A stretch of DNA of 64,000 nt from Coenobita brevimanus. Its lineage: Eukaryota; Arthropoda; Malacostraca; Decapoda; Coenobitidae. Position 1 is the stretch's first letter. Every line of letters begins with the position of its first letter. The notes beneath the pieces are model-generated. The model was not told the origin of the DNA and did not search any database. It saw only the letters and a program-made list of their open reading frames with translations. Made by a program: the position numbers and the translations under genes. Below are positions 1-10,291 of the stretch, one piece after another. The stretch spans positions 6,123,001-6,187,000 of the forward strand of contig CM064713.1 of the NCBI GenBank assembly GCA_032717465.1, written 5' to 3'.

Positions 1-120
1 CTCCTGAACACAAGGACTTGCTATGCTTTTTATGGTGGAAAAATGGAGATCTGGACAAAGAAGTGATTGAATATAGAATGACTGTGCACTTGTTTGGAGC
101 TACTTTGTCACCATCCTCCT
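1..120 (+). pseudogene. Pao reverse transcriptase, N-terminal segment (fragment)
   Basis: Frame 3 reads without stops through a Pao-type RT stretch containing FLWWKNGDLD and MTVHLFGATLSPS, both typical of the Pao RT core just before the catalytic motif. The frame ends at about position 120, where CT-rich sequence of the inserted Jockey-like LINE starts. The same protein region continues at 1931. The fragment is open at the window edge. Confidence 0.8.
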
Positions 121-1824
121 CCTCCTCCTCTTTTCTACTCTGATGGTTCTGTAGCTATTTCTTCTACTGATAAAGCAGATCTCTTCGCACAGACTTTCTC
201 CTCCAATTCCACCTTAGACGGTTCCAGTGCTGTTCCTCCATCACTACCCCCCTCTGACTTCCTCATGGCTGACATTAAAATTTCTTCAGTTGATGTATTT
301 TCTGCCATCACTGGCCTCAGTACTAACAAGGCATATGGGCTGGATGGGGTCCCTCCTGTTGTTCTCAAGAACTGTGCTTCTGTGCTTACACCCTGCCTAG
401 GCAAACTCTTTTGCCTTTGTCTGTCAACTTGTACCTTTCCTTCTTGCTGGAAGTTTGCTCTCATTCAGCCAGTCCCAAAGAAGGGTGACCACTCCCAACC
501 CTCTAGCTATCGTCCAATTGCTTTAACGTCCTGTATTTCAAAAGTTTTCGAGACAATTTTCAACAGAAAAATTTTAAGGCATCTTTCCTATCACAACCTT
601 CTTTCCGATCGTCAGTATGGGTTCCATCAGGGACACTCCACTGGCAATCTTCTCACCTACCTTTCAGACTCCTGGTCATCCTCCTTTCGGGACTTTGGCG
701 AAAGCTTTGCCATTGCACTCGACATCTCAAAGGCTTTCAATCGAGTCTGGCATAAATTTTTAATTTCCAAACTGCCCTCCTATGGTTTCTATCCTTCTAT
801 CTGTGCCTTCATCGCTAGCTTCCTTTCTGGTCGTTCTATAGCCGCTGTTGTAGACGGCCATCGTTCTTCTCCTAGATCTATCAACAGTGGTGTTCCTCAG
901 GGCTCTGTCCTATCACCAACTCTCTTCCTTTTATTCATCAATGATCTTCTAAGCTGTACATCTAACCCTATCCACTCATACGCTGATGACTCCACCCTTC
1001 ACCTTTCCATTCGGTTCCCGCAACGCCCATCTCAACAGTTACTTCAACAAACAAGGGATGAGGCTAAGGCACACCTAATGTCTGACTTGGCTCGTATCTC
1101 TGACTGGGGTAAAAATAATCTGGTTGTTTTTAATGCATATAAGACTCAGTTCTTACACCTATCAACCCAACAAAATCTTCCACAGGTATACCCACTAATG
1201 TTTAATAATATTCAGCTTAATCCTGCATCATCCTTGAACGTGCTTGGGGTTTCATTTACTCGGGACTTATCTTGGAAAGATCATATTACATCTCTTGTAA
1301 AATCTGCTTCCAAGAGATTGGGTGTGCTAAGCCGACTCCACTCTTTCTTTACCCCTGCACAATTGTTGACTCTATATAGGGGTTTTATCTGCCCCTGTGT
1401 TGAGTACAACTCTCATGTGTGGGGAGGCTCCCCACATACAGCTCTTCTCAATAGGGTGGAGTCAAAGGCTTTTCGTCTCATTCACTCTCCTCCTCTTACT
1501 GACTCCCTTCAACCTCTGTCTCTTCGCCGCACTGTTGCATCTTTATCTCTTTTCTATCACTACTTTAATGGTCACTGCTCCTCTGAACTGTCTGCTTGCA
1601 TTCCTCCACCTCTACGACAGGCGCGTAGCACCCGTCTGGCAGCAAACTCTCACCCCTTTTCTGTCCAACTCTCTAATGCAAGAGTTAACAGTTACTCCCA
1701 GTCTTTCATTTATGCAACAGGTCAGCTCTGGAACTGTCTCCCTCTGTCTGTATTTCCTGTTGCCTATGATCTCCAGTCTTTCAAACGCAGTGTGTCCAGG
1801 CATCTCAAAATGATAGGATCTTGA
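94..1824 (+). CDS. LINE reverse transcriptase (Jockey/I group), ORF2 C-terminal part
   Basis: An uninterrupted frame of 576 codons. Its first ~9 codons read flanking Pao DNA out of frame, so real element sequence starts near residue 10 and the ATG is not a true start. RT motifs are visible: YRPIALTS at residues 139-146, LDISKAFNRVWH in the palm, GVPQGSVLSP before the active site, and the catalytic YADD at 296-299. The C-terminal part has the WxCLPLSVFP-type tail common in Jockey/I-group LINEs. The N-terminal endonuclease is missing. The unbroken frame suggests a fairly recent insertion, but this truncated copy cannot be autonomous. Confidence 0.85.
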   Translation: MELLCHHPPPPPLFYSDGSVAISSTDKADLFAQTFSSNSTLDGSSAVPPSLPPSDFLMADIKISSVDVFSAITGLSTNKAYGLDGVPPVVLKNCASVLTPCLGKLFCLCLSTCTFPSCWKFALIQPVPKKGDHSQPSSYRPIALTSCISKVFETIFNRKILRHLSYHNLLSDRQYGFHQGHSTGNLLTYLSDSWSSSFRDFGESFAIALDISKAFNRVWHKFLISKLPSYGFYPSICAFIASFLSGRSIAAVVDGHRSSPRSINSGVPQGSVLSPTLFLLFINDLLSCTSNPIHSYADDSTLHLSIRFPQRPSQQLLQQTRDEAKAHLMSDLARISDWGKNNLVVFNAYKTQFLHLSTQQNLPQVYPLMFNNIQLNPASSLNVLGVSFTRDLSWKDHITSLVKSASKRLGVLSRLHSFFTPAQLLTLYRGFICPCVEYNSHVWGGSPHTALLNRVESKAFRLIHSPPLTDSLQPLSLRRTVASLSLFYHYFNGHCSSELSACIPPPLRQARSTRLAANSHPFSVQLSNARVNSYSQSFIYATGQLWNCLPLSVFPVAYDLQSFKRSVSRHLKMIGS

Positions 1825-1929
1825 ATTTGGCTCTCTGTTGTATTTTGTTTTTCTCTTGGAGGGAACTGTTATTGCGGGCTCATGGCCTTTGGTTCCTTCT
1901 TTCTCGCATTTAAAAAAAAAAAAAAAAAA
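121..1929 (+). mobile_element. Jockey-group non-LTR retrotransposon, 5'-truncated, poly(A) tail
   Basis: The insertion carries one long RT reading frame, a short 3' UTR and an A-tract at about 1912-1929. It lacks the endonuclease domain, as expected for 5' truncation during reverse transcription. It interrupts the Pao RT gene. A homologous copy lies inverted at 4991-6712 with a similar 3' UTR, including the shared stretch GTATTTTGTTTTTCTCTTGG. Confidence 0.85.
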
Positions 1930-1930
1930 G

Positions 1931-2450
1931 TGTTGCAAATTTCTCAGTAATGAAAACAGCTGATGATAATGAGCTTGAGTTTGGATCTGATGAAGCTAAG
2001 TTTGTCAAAAATGATTTTTATGTAGATGATGGGTTAAAGTCTGTACCTACTGCTGCTGAAGCTATCCAAAAGAACAGCAGCAGTAAGGCAATGTGCATGA
2101 ATGGAGGCTTCAAGCTTCATAAGTTCTTGTCCAACAGCAAAGAGGTACTGGTAGCCATCAGTCCAGAAGAAATGGCAGGAAGTATCAAGAGCATAAATCT
2201 CAGCAAGGACTCACTGCCTATTGAGAGAACACTTGGCGTAGAGTGGTGTGTTGACTCTGACTCATTTCAGTTTAGAATAAACTTAAGTAGTAAGCCTGTA
2301 ACAAGAAGAGGTATTTTATCAACTGTAAGCTCCATATCTGATCCCCTAGGTTTAGCATCACCCTTCATTCTAAATGGAAAAGGAATACTCCTGGATCTGT
2401 GTAAAGATGGGGTAAGTTGGGATGATGCTGCCAGAGAACATGAAGTCTAG
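1931..2450 (+). pseudogene. Pao reverse transcriptase, catalytic segment
   Basis: Reads from just after the LINE poly(A). A Pao-type RT stretch follows, with FYVDDGLKS as the catalytic YVDD box (near 2015-2040) and, further on, LGVEW and SDPLGLASPF, which mark the Pao RT thumb. The frame ends at a TAG at 2448-2450. The first residues join directly to the segment ending at 120, so this is one gene split by the LINE. Confidence 0.85.
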
Positions 2451-3549
2451 GTGCGAACAGTGGAGAAATGAGCTGCACTTGTTGCAGCAAGTGAAAATAC
2501 CAAGATGTTACAAACCTGAAGCATTTGGAGGCATTTGGAGAAATTAAAGCAGCTGAGTTTCATCATTTCTCAGATGCTAGTCAGGAAGGCTACTGACAGT
2601 GCTCTTACATTAGACTGATTAGTGACAAAGGTCAGATGCATTGTGCAATTGTAATGGCAAAATCAAGAGTAGCACCCCTTAAAGTCATCACCATTCCAAG
2701 GTCAGAGCTTGCAGCAGCAGTTGTGTCAGTAAGAGTTCACACAATTCTGAGAAGACAGCTGAATTACAAAGATGTCAAAGAAGTATTTTGGACTGATAGC
2801 AAAGTAGTGCTAGGCTGCATCTGTAATGATGATAAGAAATTCCATGTGTATGTTGCAAACAGAGTTCAACAGAAAAAAAGAGATGAAACATCACCAGCAC
2901 ATTGAAAGTATGTTGAAACAGAAAACAACCCAGCTGACTATGCATCAAGAGGCATGCCAGTACAAGCCATGATTCACAGTTCCAAGTAGTGGAATGGACA
3001 AGACTTTCTTTGGCAATCGCTTGACACAACTCAGGCGACAGTAGAAGACTTCGTTGTTGCAGAAGATGATCCTGAAGTGAAGAAAGTTGTATCATGTCTC
3101 ACAGAAGCTCAAGAGCCATCATCATTTCTAGACAGACTGAAGTATTTCTCAGATTGGCATCGTGTGACCAGAGCTACTGCAGTATGTCTCAGACTTCAGA
3201 AAAAATTCAAAGGCAAAGAGCAAAGTAAGCAAAATGTAAAAACAGCTAAACAAAACTTTGTCTGAATATGTTCCTGTGACTGCAGCAGAACTGAAAGAAG
3301 CTGAAAATGAGATACTAAAACAACTTCAGGTACAAGCATTCCCAGAAGAAAAATGAGCATTGATGAACAAAGTTAACAAGGAAGAGTTAATTTGTGGTGT
3401 TGGAAGAAATCAAGTCAGATGTATATGCTTGATCCATTCAAGGATGAAGATGAAATCATCAGAGTAGATGGAAGGATCAGAAGAGCAAATATGCACAAAG
3501 ACAGAAAGCACCAGCCATATTACCAAAGAAATCTCACATAACTGACTTC
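2451..3549 (+). pseudogene. Pao RNase H and linker region, degenerate
   Basis: Several short frames are separated by stops. The segment 2636-2905 reads RNase H-like protein with IPRSELAAAV and FWTDSKVVLGCI, the Pao RNase H signature that follows RT. The segment 3077-3265 is the linker toward integrase. No complete frame is left. Two or more frameshifts are needed to follow the protein, so the region is a relic. Confidence 0.7.
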
Positions 3550-4011
3550 TTGATTTGTTACTACCATAAAAAAGTACAACATCAAGGTAGAGGCATCACA
3601 CTAAATGAGATTAGAAGGTCTGGGTACTGGATTATAGGAGGATCTTCTCTAGTAACTAAGCACACTTCCAGGTGTACCATTTGTAGAAAGGTTAGAGGAA
3701 GTACACAGGAACAAAAGATGGCGGACCTTCCTACAGATAGATTAGAACCTACTGCTCCTTTTACTTATTCTGCTGTTGATTTCTTTGGACCCTTTTTTAT
3801 TAAGGAAGGATGTAAGGAACTGAAAAGGTATGGTGTATATTTTACCTGCATGACTGCGCGTGCAATTCACTTAGAAACAGCCAACACTATGAACACAGAC
3901 TCGTTCATCAATGCCTACCGTCGCTTCATAGGTTGGAGGGGACCTGTACTTCAGTTGAGATCTGATCAGGGTACAAACTTTGTTGGTGCTAGGAATGAGT
4001 TGCTGACATGT
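3550..4011 (+). pseudogene. Pao integrase, zinc-binding domain and first half of core
   Basis: An H2C2-type zinc-binding domain is visible (histidines around HHKK/HQG replaced in part, then CTICRK), followed by the integrase core with VDFFGPF, the first acidic residue region, and LRSDQGTNFVGA, which carries the second catalytic aspartate. The frame is cut at 4012 by a TTAA transposon. The next integrase residues are found directly after 7329 in the same frame. Confidence 0.85.
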
Positions 4012-4018
4012 TTAACCC

Positions 4019-4279
4019 CTACACCGCAGCAATGTTTTTGCACTCCTTGAGCGTCCCACGAGGATATTCGCGCTCCGACTGACTTTTTAAAAATATTTGC
4101 CAAAAATCAATTAGTCCTAGAATATTATAATTACATGTGCATATGGCACATACCTTCAGCTTTCTCCTGGGATGTTTGTTGAGCCTTCGTCGAGTATTGT
4201 AGGACTTGTGGAGACTTCTGAATTTGGGTAATGAATTCTTCACTTTACACTTCCCGACATCCCGTAATATGATTACCAC
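4019..4279 (-). other. Conserved 86-codon reading frame at the left end of the P1 TTAA element
   Basis: The frame is open from an ATG at 4279 to a stop beside the left inverted repeat. A related frame of 87 codons is at 46007-46270 in copy P5. Both share a basic stretch, RLNKHPRRKLK, followed immediately by AAG|GTATGT, a consensus 5' splice site. I do not recognise the product. It may be an exon of an ancestral gene or only well-conserved subterminal DNA. Confidence 0.3.
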
Positions 4280-4347
4280 AGCCTGATATTATCACTAGAA
4301 ACACTATTCTACGATTTTCAAGCAGTTTGGAATCCATACACTAAAAA

Positions 4348-4496
4348 AAAAAAAAAAAAAAAAAAAACACTGTGAAAGCAATGAAAATTACGAGCACATA
4401 CGAGCTTCCCATTTGCGCTCGTTCCCCGCTGGTATTCTGTCATTTATTATTCATAAACACACACACACTTTATATTCCTATTACTTTATTACACTT

Positions 4497-4526
<30 letters not shown>
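4348..4526. repeat. A-tract and AT-rich simple repeats in P1
   Basis: A run of about 24 A lies at 4345-4368 and an (AT)n tract at about 4511-4527, within the left arm of the TTAA element. Copy P5 has a shorter A-tract at the equivalent place (about 46335-46350), so this is a variable-length feature of the element. Confidence 0.7.
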
Positions 4527-4527
<1 letters not shown>

Positions 4528-4990
4528 CAGCATTTATCCACAAGTTTCCTTCAGTAATAGTAGTTTATTTTCACTCCAGGCATTAACTTTCTCGTTCAGT
4601 AAACTAGCGTAGAGAGCAAAGCTTTGACTGTCATTGCTCCAAGTATTTGTACTCATATTTTTATATTAGTAATTATTTACATTTCTATTTTATTTACATT
4701 ATGTTATACACTGTCACTGGCTCATCACACGATTCACCAGAAAGATTGTAGTCACTGTCCATCATTATCTTGGATAAATTAGCCAGTTCACACTCCACAG
4801 CAGAGTCATTTAGTCCTTTACCCCTTCCCACACAAAGTTTAGTAGGGGTAGAGGTCACAGGGCCCTCTAGAAGCAGAGGAAATGGAGGGGTGCGAGTGCT
4901 ACGTGCTTTCATCTCAAGCAACAGCACTGAACTAAATGACGAGGTGGATATGGGGCTGCCAAGGGTTGACAACGTCAGCAAGGTGACAGC

Positions 4991-6712
4991 TTTTTTCTTT
5001 TTAATGTGAGGAAGAAGGAACCAAAGGCAATGAGCCTGCAAAACTGTTCCTTCCAAGAGAAAAACAAAATACAAGAGAGAGACAAATTCAAGATCCATTC
5101 ATTTTGAGATGCCTGGACACACTGCGTTTGAAAGACTGGAGATCATAGGAAGCAGGAAATACAGACAGAGGGAGACAGTTCCAGAGCTGAACTGTTGCAT
5201 AAATGAAGGACTGGGAGGAACGGTTAACTCTTGCATTAGAGAGTTGGACAGAAAAGGGGTGGGAGTTTGCTGCTAGACGGGTGCTACGCGCCCGTCGTAG
5301 AAGTGGAGGAATGCATGCAGACAGTTCAGAGGAAAAGTGACCACTGAAGTTGCGATAGAAAAAAGATAAGGATGCAACATTGCGGCGAAGAGACAAAGGT
5401 TGAAGGGAGTCAGTAAGAGGAGGAGAGTTAATGAGACGAAAAGCCTTTGACTCCACCCTATTGAGAAGAGCTGTATGTGGGGAGCCTCCCCACACATGAG
5501 AGTTGTACTCCACACAGGGGCGGATAAAACCCCTGTATAGAGTCAACAATTGTGCAGGGGCAAAGAAGGAACGGAGTCGGCTTAGCACACCCAATCGCTT
5601 GGAAGCAAATTTTACAAGAGATGTAATATGATCTTTCCAAGACAAGTCCCGAGCAAATGAAACCCCAAGCATGTTCAACGATGATGCAGGATTAAGTTGA
5701 GTATTATTAAACATAAGTGGGTATACCTGTGGAAGATTTTGTCGGGTTGATAAGTGCAAAAACTGAGTCTCTGATGGATTAAAAACAGCCAGATTATTTT
5801 TACCCCAGTCAGAGATACGAGCCAAGTCAGACATTAGGTGTGTCATAGCCTCATCCCTTGCCTGTTGAAGTAACTGCTGAGATGGACGTTGTGGGAATTG
5901 AATGGAAAGGTGAAGGGTGGAGTCATAAGCGTACGAGTGGATAGGGTTATACATACAGCTTAGAAGGTCACTGATGAATAAAAGGAAGAGAGTTGGTGAT
6001 AGGACAAAGCCCTGAGGAACACCACTGTTAACAGATCTAGGAGAAGAACGATAGCCGTCTACAACAGCGGCTATAGAACGACCAGAAAGGAAGCTAGAGA
6101 TGAACGGACAGATAGAAGGATAGAAACCGTAGGAGGGCAGTTTGGAAATTAAAGATTTATCCCAGACTCGATTGAAAGCCTTTGAGATGTCAAGTGCAAT
6201 GGCAAAGCTTTCGCCAAGTCCCGAAAGGAGGATGACCAGGAGTCCGAAAGGTAGGTGAGAAGATCGCCTGTGGAGCGTCCCTGACGGATCCCATACTGAC
6301 GATCAGAAAGAAGGTCGTGATAGGAAAGATGCTTTAAAATTTTTCTATTAAGAACAGACTCAAAAACTTTTGAGATACAGGATGTTAAAGCAATTGGACG
6401 ATAGTTAGAGGGTTGGGAATGGTAACCCATCTTTGGGACTAGCTGAATGAGAGCAAACTTCCAGCAAGAAGGAAAGGTACAAGTTGACAGACAAAGGCGA
6501 AAGAGTTTGCCTGGGCAGGGTGTAAGCACAGAAGCACAGTTCTTGAGAACAACAAGAGGGACTCCATCAGGCCCATATGCCTTATTAGTACTGAGGCCAC
6601 CAATGGCAGAAAATACATCAGCTGAAGAAATTTTAATGTTAGCCATGAGGAAGTCAGAGGGGTGAAGTGATGGAGGAACAGCACCGGAATCGTCTAAGGT
6701 GGAATTGGAGGA
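4991..6712 (-). mobile_element. Jockey-group LINE, second copy, inside P1
   Basis: The reverse strand carries the same LINE as 121-1929, ending in an A-rich 3' tail at the left border. It is flanked by GACAGC at 4985-4990 and 6713-6718, a probable target-site duplication. The flanks are continuous in the sister element P5, confirming the insertion. Order of events: Pao, then P1 into Pao, then this LINE into P1. Confidence 0.85.
5088..6646 (-). pseudogene. Jockey-group reverse transcriptase, frameshifted
   Basis: Two frames cover the RT: 6149-6646 (N-terminal fingers, with NYRPIALTS) and 5088-5954 (palm to C-terminus). Between them, 5955-6148 carries the GVPQG region out of frame. At the active-site box the second frame begins HSYAYDSTLH where the other copy has HSYADDSTLH, so one catalytic aspartate codon is mutated. 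The copy is dead. Confidence 0.85.
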
Positions 6713-7329
6713 GACAGCTGCTAATTTATATGCTGTGAAATGATTAGCAGGAAATTAGGTAGTTCCAGGTGAATGTAAATATCACTTAGGCTTCTCCCTT
6801 CCTTCCTTATATATATTTTTATTACGAGAATAGATTATACAGCATATTTCAAGGGGAAATTACCAGGGAAAATTAGCGAACAAGTGCACGTGGGGTGTTG
6901 CCAGGTGATAATTAGCCAACTCTAGGTGTATGGCACTATCAGTTACCTTATTTTTTTTTTATATATGATTTTGTATAAGAATAGGGCATAGGGCTTATTT
7001 CAATGGATGAAATCAGTGGAAAATTCCGGGGAAGATTTGCTTAACGTAGCGCGGCTAGGCAGGCAAGAGGAGAGGGTAATGGAGGGGAGGTAGGGAGGGG
7101 AGTCAAGAACGGGGATAAATGGCTAAACTGTAAACAATGGATGGGAGTACAGATGACATTAGCAGTGCTGACTATTGCTGGACACTGGCAGTACCGACAG
7201 ATGATACAAGCCACCACTTGAAAGCCCGGGAGAATTCAAAATAACACAGAATCGCAAAAGTGATGCCCTGCAGTGTGATCCATTGTGCCTGAGTGTCACG
7301 AAAGTGACGCCCCGCGGTTAAGCGGTTAA

Positions 7330-8020
7330 AAGAAATGGATCAAGAGAAAATAAGAACAGAACTATTGAAAGATCATTGTGACTACATGGAATTTAAAATG
7401 AATGTACCACATGCAAGTCATATGGGTGGCATATGGGAGAGACAAATATGTACAGTGAGAAATGTACTTTCAGTATTGTTTAATCAGTATGGGTCTCAGG
7501 TAGATAATGAATCTTTAAGAACTTTCATGATAGAAGCTGAGTCTATAGTAAATAGTCGTCCTATAACTGTAGACACATTGAGCTCTTCCGAGCACACAGA
7601 ACCACTGACACCCAATATGTTATTGACCATGAAATCTAAAGTTGTAATACCTCCTCCAGGCAGCAGGTAGATGTGTGTTCAAGGAAGCGCTGGCGTAGAG
7701 TGCAGTACTTAGCAAATGAGTTTTGGTTAAGATGGAAAAGGGAGTTCTTGCAGTCTCTCCAACTAAGAAATAAATGGGTAAAGCCACATAGAAATTTGCA
7801 AGTAAATGACATAGTGATTGTAAAAGAAGAGACTTTGGCAAGAAATAAATGGAAGTTGGGAAATATAGTAGAAGCCCTTCCTGATGAAGATGGTCATGTA
7901 AGAAAGGTCAAGGTAATGATGTCAGACTCAAAGTTAGATAACCTAGGTAAATGTGCTCAAGCTGTCACCTTCATTGAAAGACCAATTCACAAACTCATCT
8001 TGTTAGTTGAAGCAAAGTGA
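7330..8020 (+). pseudogene. Pao integrase, second half of core and C-terminal domain
   Basis: The frame resumes after the TTAA insertion and runs to 7670. It includes HASHMGGIWERQI, the stretch that carries the catalytic glutamate of the DDE triad, and AESIVNSRPI. One frameshift near 7665-7673 moves the rest into another frame (7673-8020), which reads the Pao integrase C-terminal domain with KRWRRVQYLANEFWLRW and a GNIVEALPDEDG strand. The end near 8020 should be close to the pol stop codon. Confidence 0.85.
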
Positions 8021-8035
8021 GACCGGGATATCCCC

Positions 8036-8112
8036 ACCAAAGAGCCTACCTAAGCGCCAAAACTGTGCCAGTGTTTTCTTCCTCATAGTATTAGTATTAA
8101 TTTTCTACTTAC
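8036..8112. other. Pao 3' region up to the RTE insertion
   Basis: Non-coding sequence after the pol stop. It probably includes the polypurine tract and the start of the 3' LTR, but no pair of LTRs is in the window to define them. Its right edge, ATTAATTTTCTACTT at 8096-8110, is repeated as ATTAATTTTTTACTT after the RTE fragment, a likely target duplication. Confidence 0.4.
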
Positions 8113-8518
8113 TTGACACAAGTCAAGAGTGAGAGCAGTGGAAATGAGTTATTTAAGAGGAGCCTGTGGAGTCACGTGGACAGACAGGCTGACGAATGAG
8201 GATATAAAGGAGCATTGTGGTGTGGATGTGGATGTGATAGGAAGAGTTATGAGGAACACACTGAGGTGGTTTGGCCATGTGGAGAGGATGGAGGGTGAAA
8301 GACTGACGAAGAGAGTGTATGTGAGTGAGGTGGAGGGGGGAAGAGGGAGGGGGAGGCTGAGGAAGAGATGGAGGGATAGGGTGGAGAGGTATATGAGAGA
8401 GGGGGGTGTGAGTTGGGAGCAGGGCAGTGAAATGGCGGGGGACAGGGCGACGTGGAGGCGATTTGTTTGTGGCCACCCCAAACGGGATTGAGGCGTCTAG
8501 CAATAGATAGATAGATAG
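8113..8518 (+). mobile_element. RTE-clade LINE, 3' fragment (R1)
   Basis: Reads the C-terminal end of the RTE ORF2 (MSYLRGACGVTW, NTLRWFGHVERMEGERLTKRVY) and the family 3' end GGCGTCTAGCAATAGATAG with a (GATA)n tail. It is strongly 5'-truncated. A near-perfect 15-bp direct repeat flanks it (about 8096-8110 and 8518-8532). The coding frame 8129-8491 is intact for about 120 codons but is only a fragment. Confidence 0.9.
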
Positions 8519-8532
8519 ATTAATTTTTTACT

Positions 8533-9222
8533 TTTATGATCATTAGAATATAAGGTAAATTGCTCTCACAATTTAGGGGAGCCATGCAAATATCATATTC
8601 ATTACATGCATGCCATTATATGTATACTCAGTATATATTATTCTGAAGAACTTTATCTTAATTTGTATTTAGTAACCCTGAGCAAAAGGCGTCACTTCTT
8701 CAATCGACTGCAACTTGTAAACAACCATAGACTCAGGGGTCAGGATGAGAGGTGACCGAGGTACAGTGTTATATTTCAGTATCTCTATAGTATTCTGTTA
8801 TGTATGCTTGTAGTACAGTATGTGAATGATGTATCATGATGTTAAGATATAGTTGAAGAAGATCTAACCTGTTTGATTACTGATTTATCCAAATATAAGA
8901 AGTTAAATGTGTGAGCTTATTTCTTAAACAAAGAAATTATTACTTTCAGTTTTACGGGAAGGACTAGGATTGAACAGAATATCAAGACATAACAGAAGAA
9001 ATAAAATGTCAAGAAAGAATCCTGGTAACTTCCCTGTAAAGCCCACATCCTGCCTTGGCCCTCTGAGACATAGATAGATCATTTCTATTTGGTTTATATT
9101 ATTTATTTTTGTATTGGTAAGCAGATACTGACCATGAAATGTGTTTATGATATGTTAAAATAATGTACATGATAATATTATATGTCTAACCAATTGATTT
9201 AGTAAACCTAGAATATACAGAT
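8533..9222. other. AT-rich region without recognisable genes
   Basis: About 690 bp with no coding frame of note. It could hold the rest of the Pao 3' LTR and the start of the piggyBac remnant to the right, whose intron-like sequence continues across the SINE insertion at 9235. I see no clear terminal repeats in it. Confidence 0.4.
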
Positions 9223-9234
9223 AAATATAGTAGA

Positions 9235-9608
9235 TCTATCTATCTATCTATTGCCAGACGCCATAATCCCGTAAGGGGTGGCCGTTTGACTTTGAGTTAC
9301 TTGTTTTACGGAGAGGGGCACTAACCCTCCACCAACCCACTTATTGACACGTAGGGAGCACGTATGGTTTGGTTATATGGTTACCACCCAGCGTTGTAAA
9401 TTATTTCTTGGCTTACAGGAAACCATTTGGCTTGTCACTCAATGTAAAGCCACCTGTAAAGGAAAGAAAAGCAATAAGAAGTGATTGGAAAGATGGGAGA
9501 AATAAGAAGAGAGGAGGGCAGGCACAGAAAAAGAATGATAAAGACTAAGGAAGAAGTAGGCAGCACTACATTAAGTGAGTGGATGATGGTCGCCACCACC
9601 TACCACTA
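9235..9608 (-). mobile_element. SINE with RTE-type 3' end (family SB, copy 1)
   Basis: A 374-bp insertion flanked by a perfect 12-bp target duplication AAATATAGTAGA (9223-9234 and 9609-9620). On the minus strand it starts near GGTAGGTGGTGGCGACC and ends GGCGTCTGGCAATAGATAG plus (GATA)n, the same 3' end as the RTE LINEs here. Its 3' half (about 130 bp, with GTTGGTGGAGGGTTAGTGCC) is shared with the 5S-derived SINEs, but its 5' head differs. I do not recognise the head; no tRNA-like A and B boxes are obvious. A second copy is at 32041-32412. Confidence 0.85.
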
Positions 9609-9659
9609 AAATATAGTAGAGATATAAATAAATGAACAAGGAAGAGAATAATGATTGTA

Positions 9660-9884
9660 TTATTTACCTTGTAGGTATGAAGAAGATCCATGAAGAATGA
9701 GGTACGTGGCAGGCAAGTCAAATGTAGGTGGGAGTGGGGTGATGTGCTCCATGGCCAAACTGTTATCAGAATCAGTATCACTTTCCCCAGTACTATCACT
9801 CACTACACTGTCATTCTCAGCCATGTACTGCTCATCAGAATCGTTCACAGTTATGTCAGATTGTGTTTCGTTATTGTCAAACAT
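9660..9884 (-). pseudogene. piggyBac-type transposase N-terminal exon fragment
   Basis: The frame reads an acidic, serine-rich N-terminus (DSDEQYMAEND, then STGESDTDSDNS), as piggyBac transposases usually have, and then PLPPTFDLPATYLILHG. It ends at CAAG|GTAAAT, a good 5' splice site. An earlier ATG at 9927 opens another frame, MASSDSESNLDSDLE, that overlaps and stops after 25 codons, suggesting a frameshift at the N-terminus. No catalytic domain follows, so this is a fragment. Confidence 0.45.
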
Positions 9885-10291
9885 TCTAAGTCACTATCCA
9901 AGTTGGATTCACTGTCACTGGACGCCATGGCACTGAAGTAAATCCAAAAACACTGGCACGTGCGGCTGCTTGAAAAACACTACGGCATGCTCCCACACAC
10001 TTTCCCGCGGTGTACCACCACTGTTGCCAAGCTACCAAGAGTCCTCTTACCAAGAAGCATTATCTAGCTATATTATAGCACGTGTTATAGGGCATTATAT
10101 ATACCAAATTCAATATATAAAGGATACAATGACCTATACAACATATCTAGGTCATTTTCATAAAACTATGTCCCATGGCAGGGACATATGACAGGGAAGT
10201 TCGGCATCAGTGGCAGAGTTGCCATATGTCATCACACATGGGATCACAAAGCACCCACACCAAGGAAGAGGAAGCCCAATAGGCCCCTATA

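Larger units (their letters stand above)
4012..7329. mobile_element. TTAA-flanked piggyBac-like non-autonomous transposon (copy P1)
   Basis: TTAA lies at both ends (4012-4015 and 7326-7329) with matching terminal inverted repeats: left TTTAACCCCTACACCGC against right, reverse-complemented, TTTAACCGCTTAACCGCGG. Removing it restores the integrase frame of the host Pao element. A second copy is at 46000-48106, with homologous ends, a homologous left arm and a homologous right region. TTAA targets are the hallmark of piggyBac transposases, but I see no transposase core, so it must be mobilised in trans. A Jockey-like LINE (4991-6712) is nested in it. Confidence 0.8.
1..8035 (+). mobile_element. 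Bel/Pao LTR retrotransposon, 5' end outside window, multiply interrupted
   Basis: A decayed Pao-type pol gene can be followed in order through RT (1-120, then 1931-2450), RNase H (about 2600-2930), the integrase zinc-finger and core (3550-4011, then 7330-7670) and the integrase C-terminal region (7673-8020). It is cut by a Jockey-like LINE (121-1929) and by a TTAA transposon (4012-7329). At both cuts the flanking coding sequence resumes at the expected place in the domain, so both are secondary insertions. Many frameshifts and stops make it dead. The 5' LTR and gag lie outside the window. A 3' LTR should start soon after 8020, but with no partner I cannot place its borders. Confidence 0.85.

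Noticed and set aside
8149..8503. Proline-rich frames opposite RTE C-termini (also at 15760-16111, 29214-29721, 40940-41299 and 56834-57187)
   Set aside because: Antisense of the same RTE C-terminal coding region in every case.
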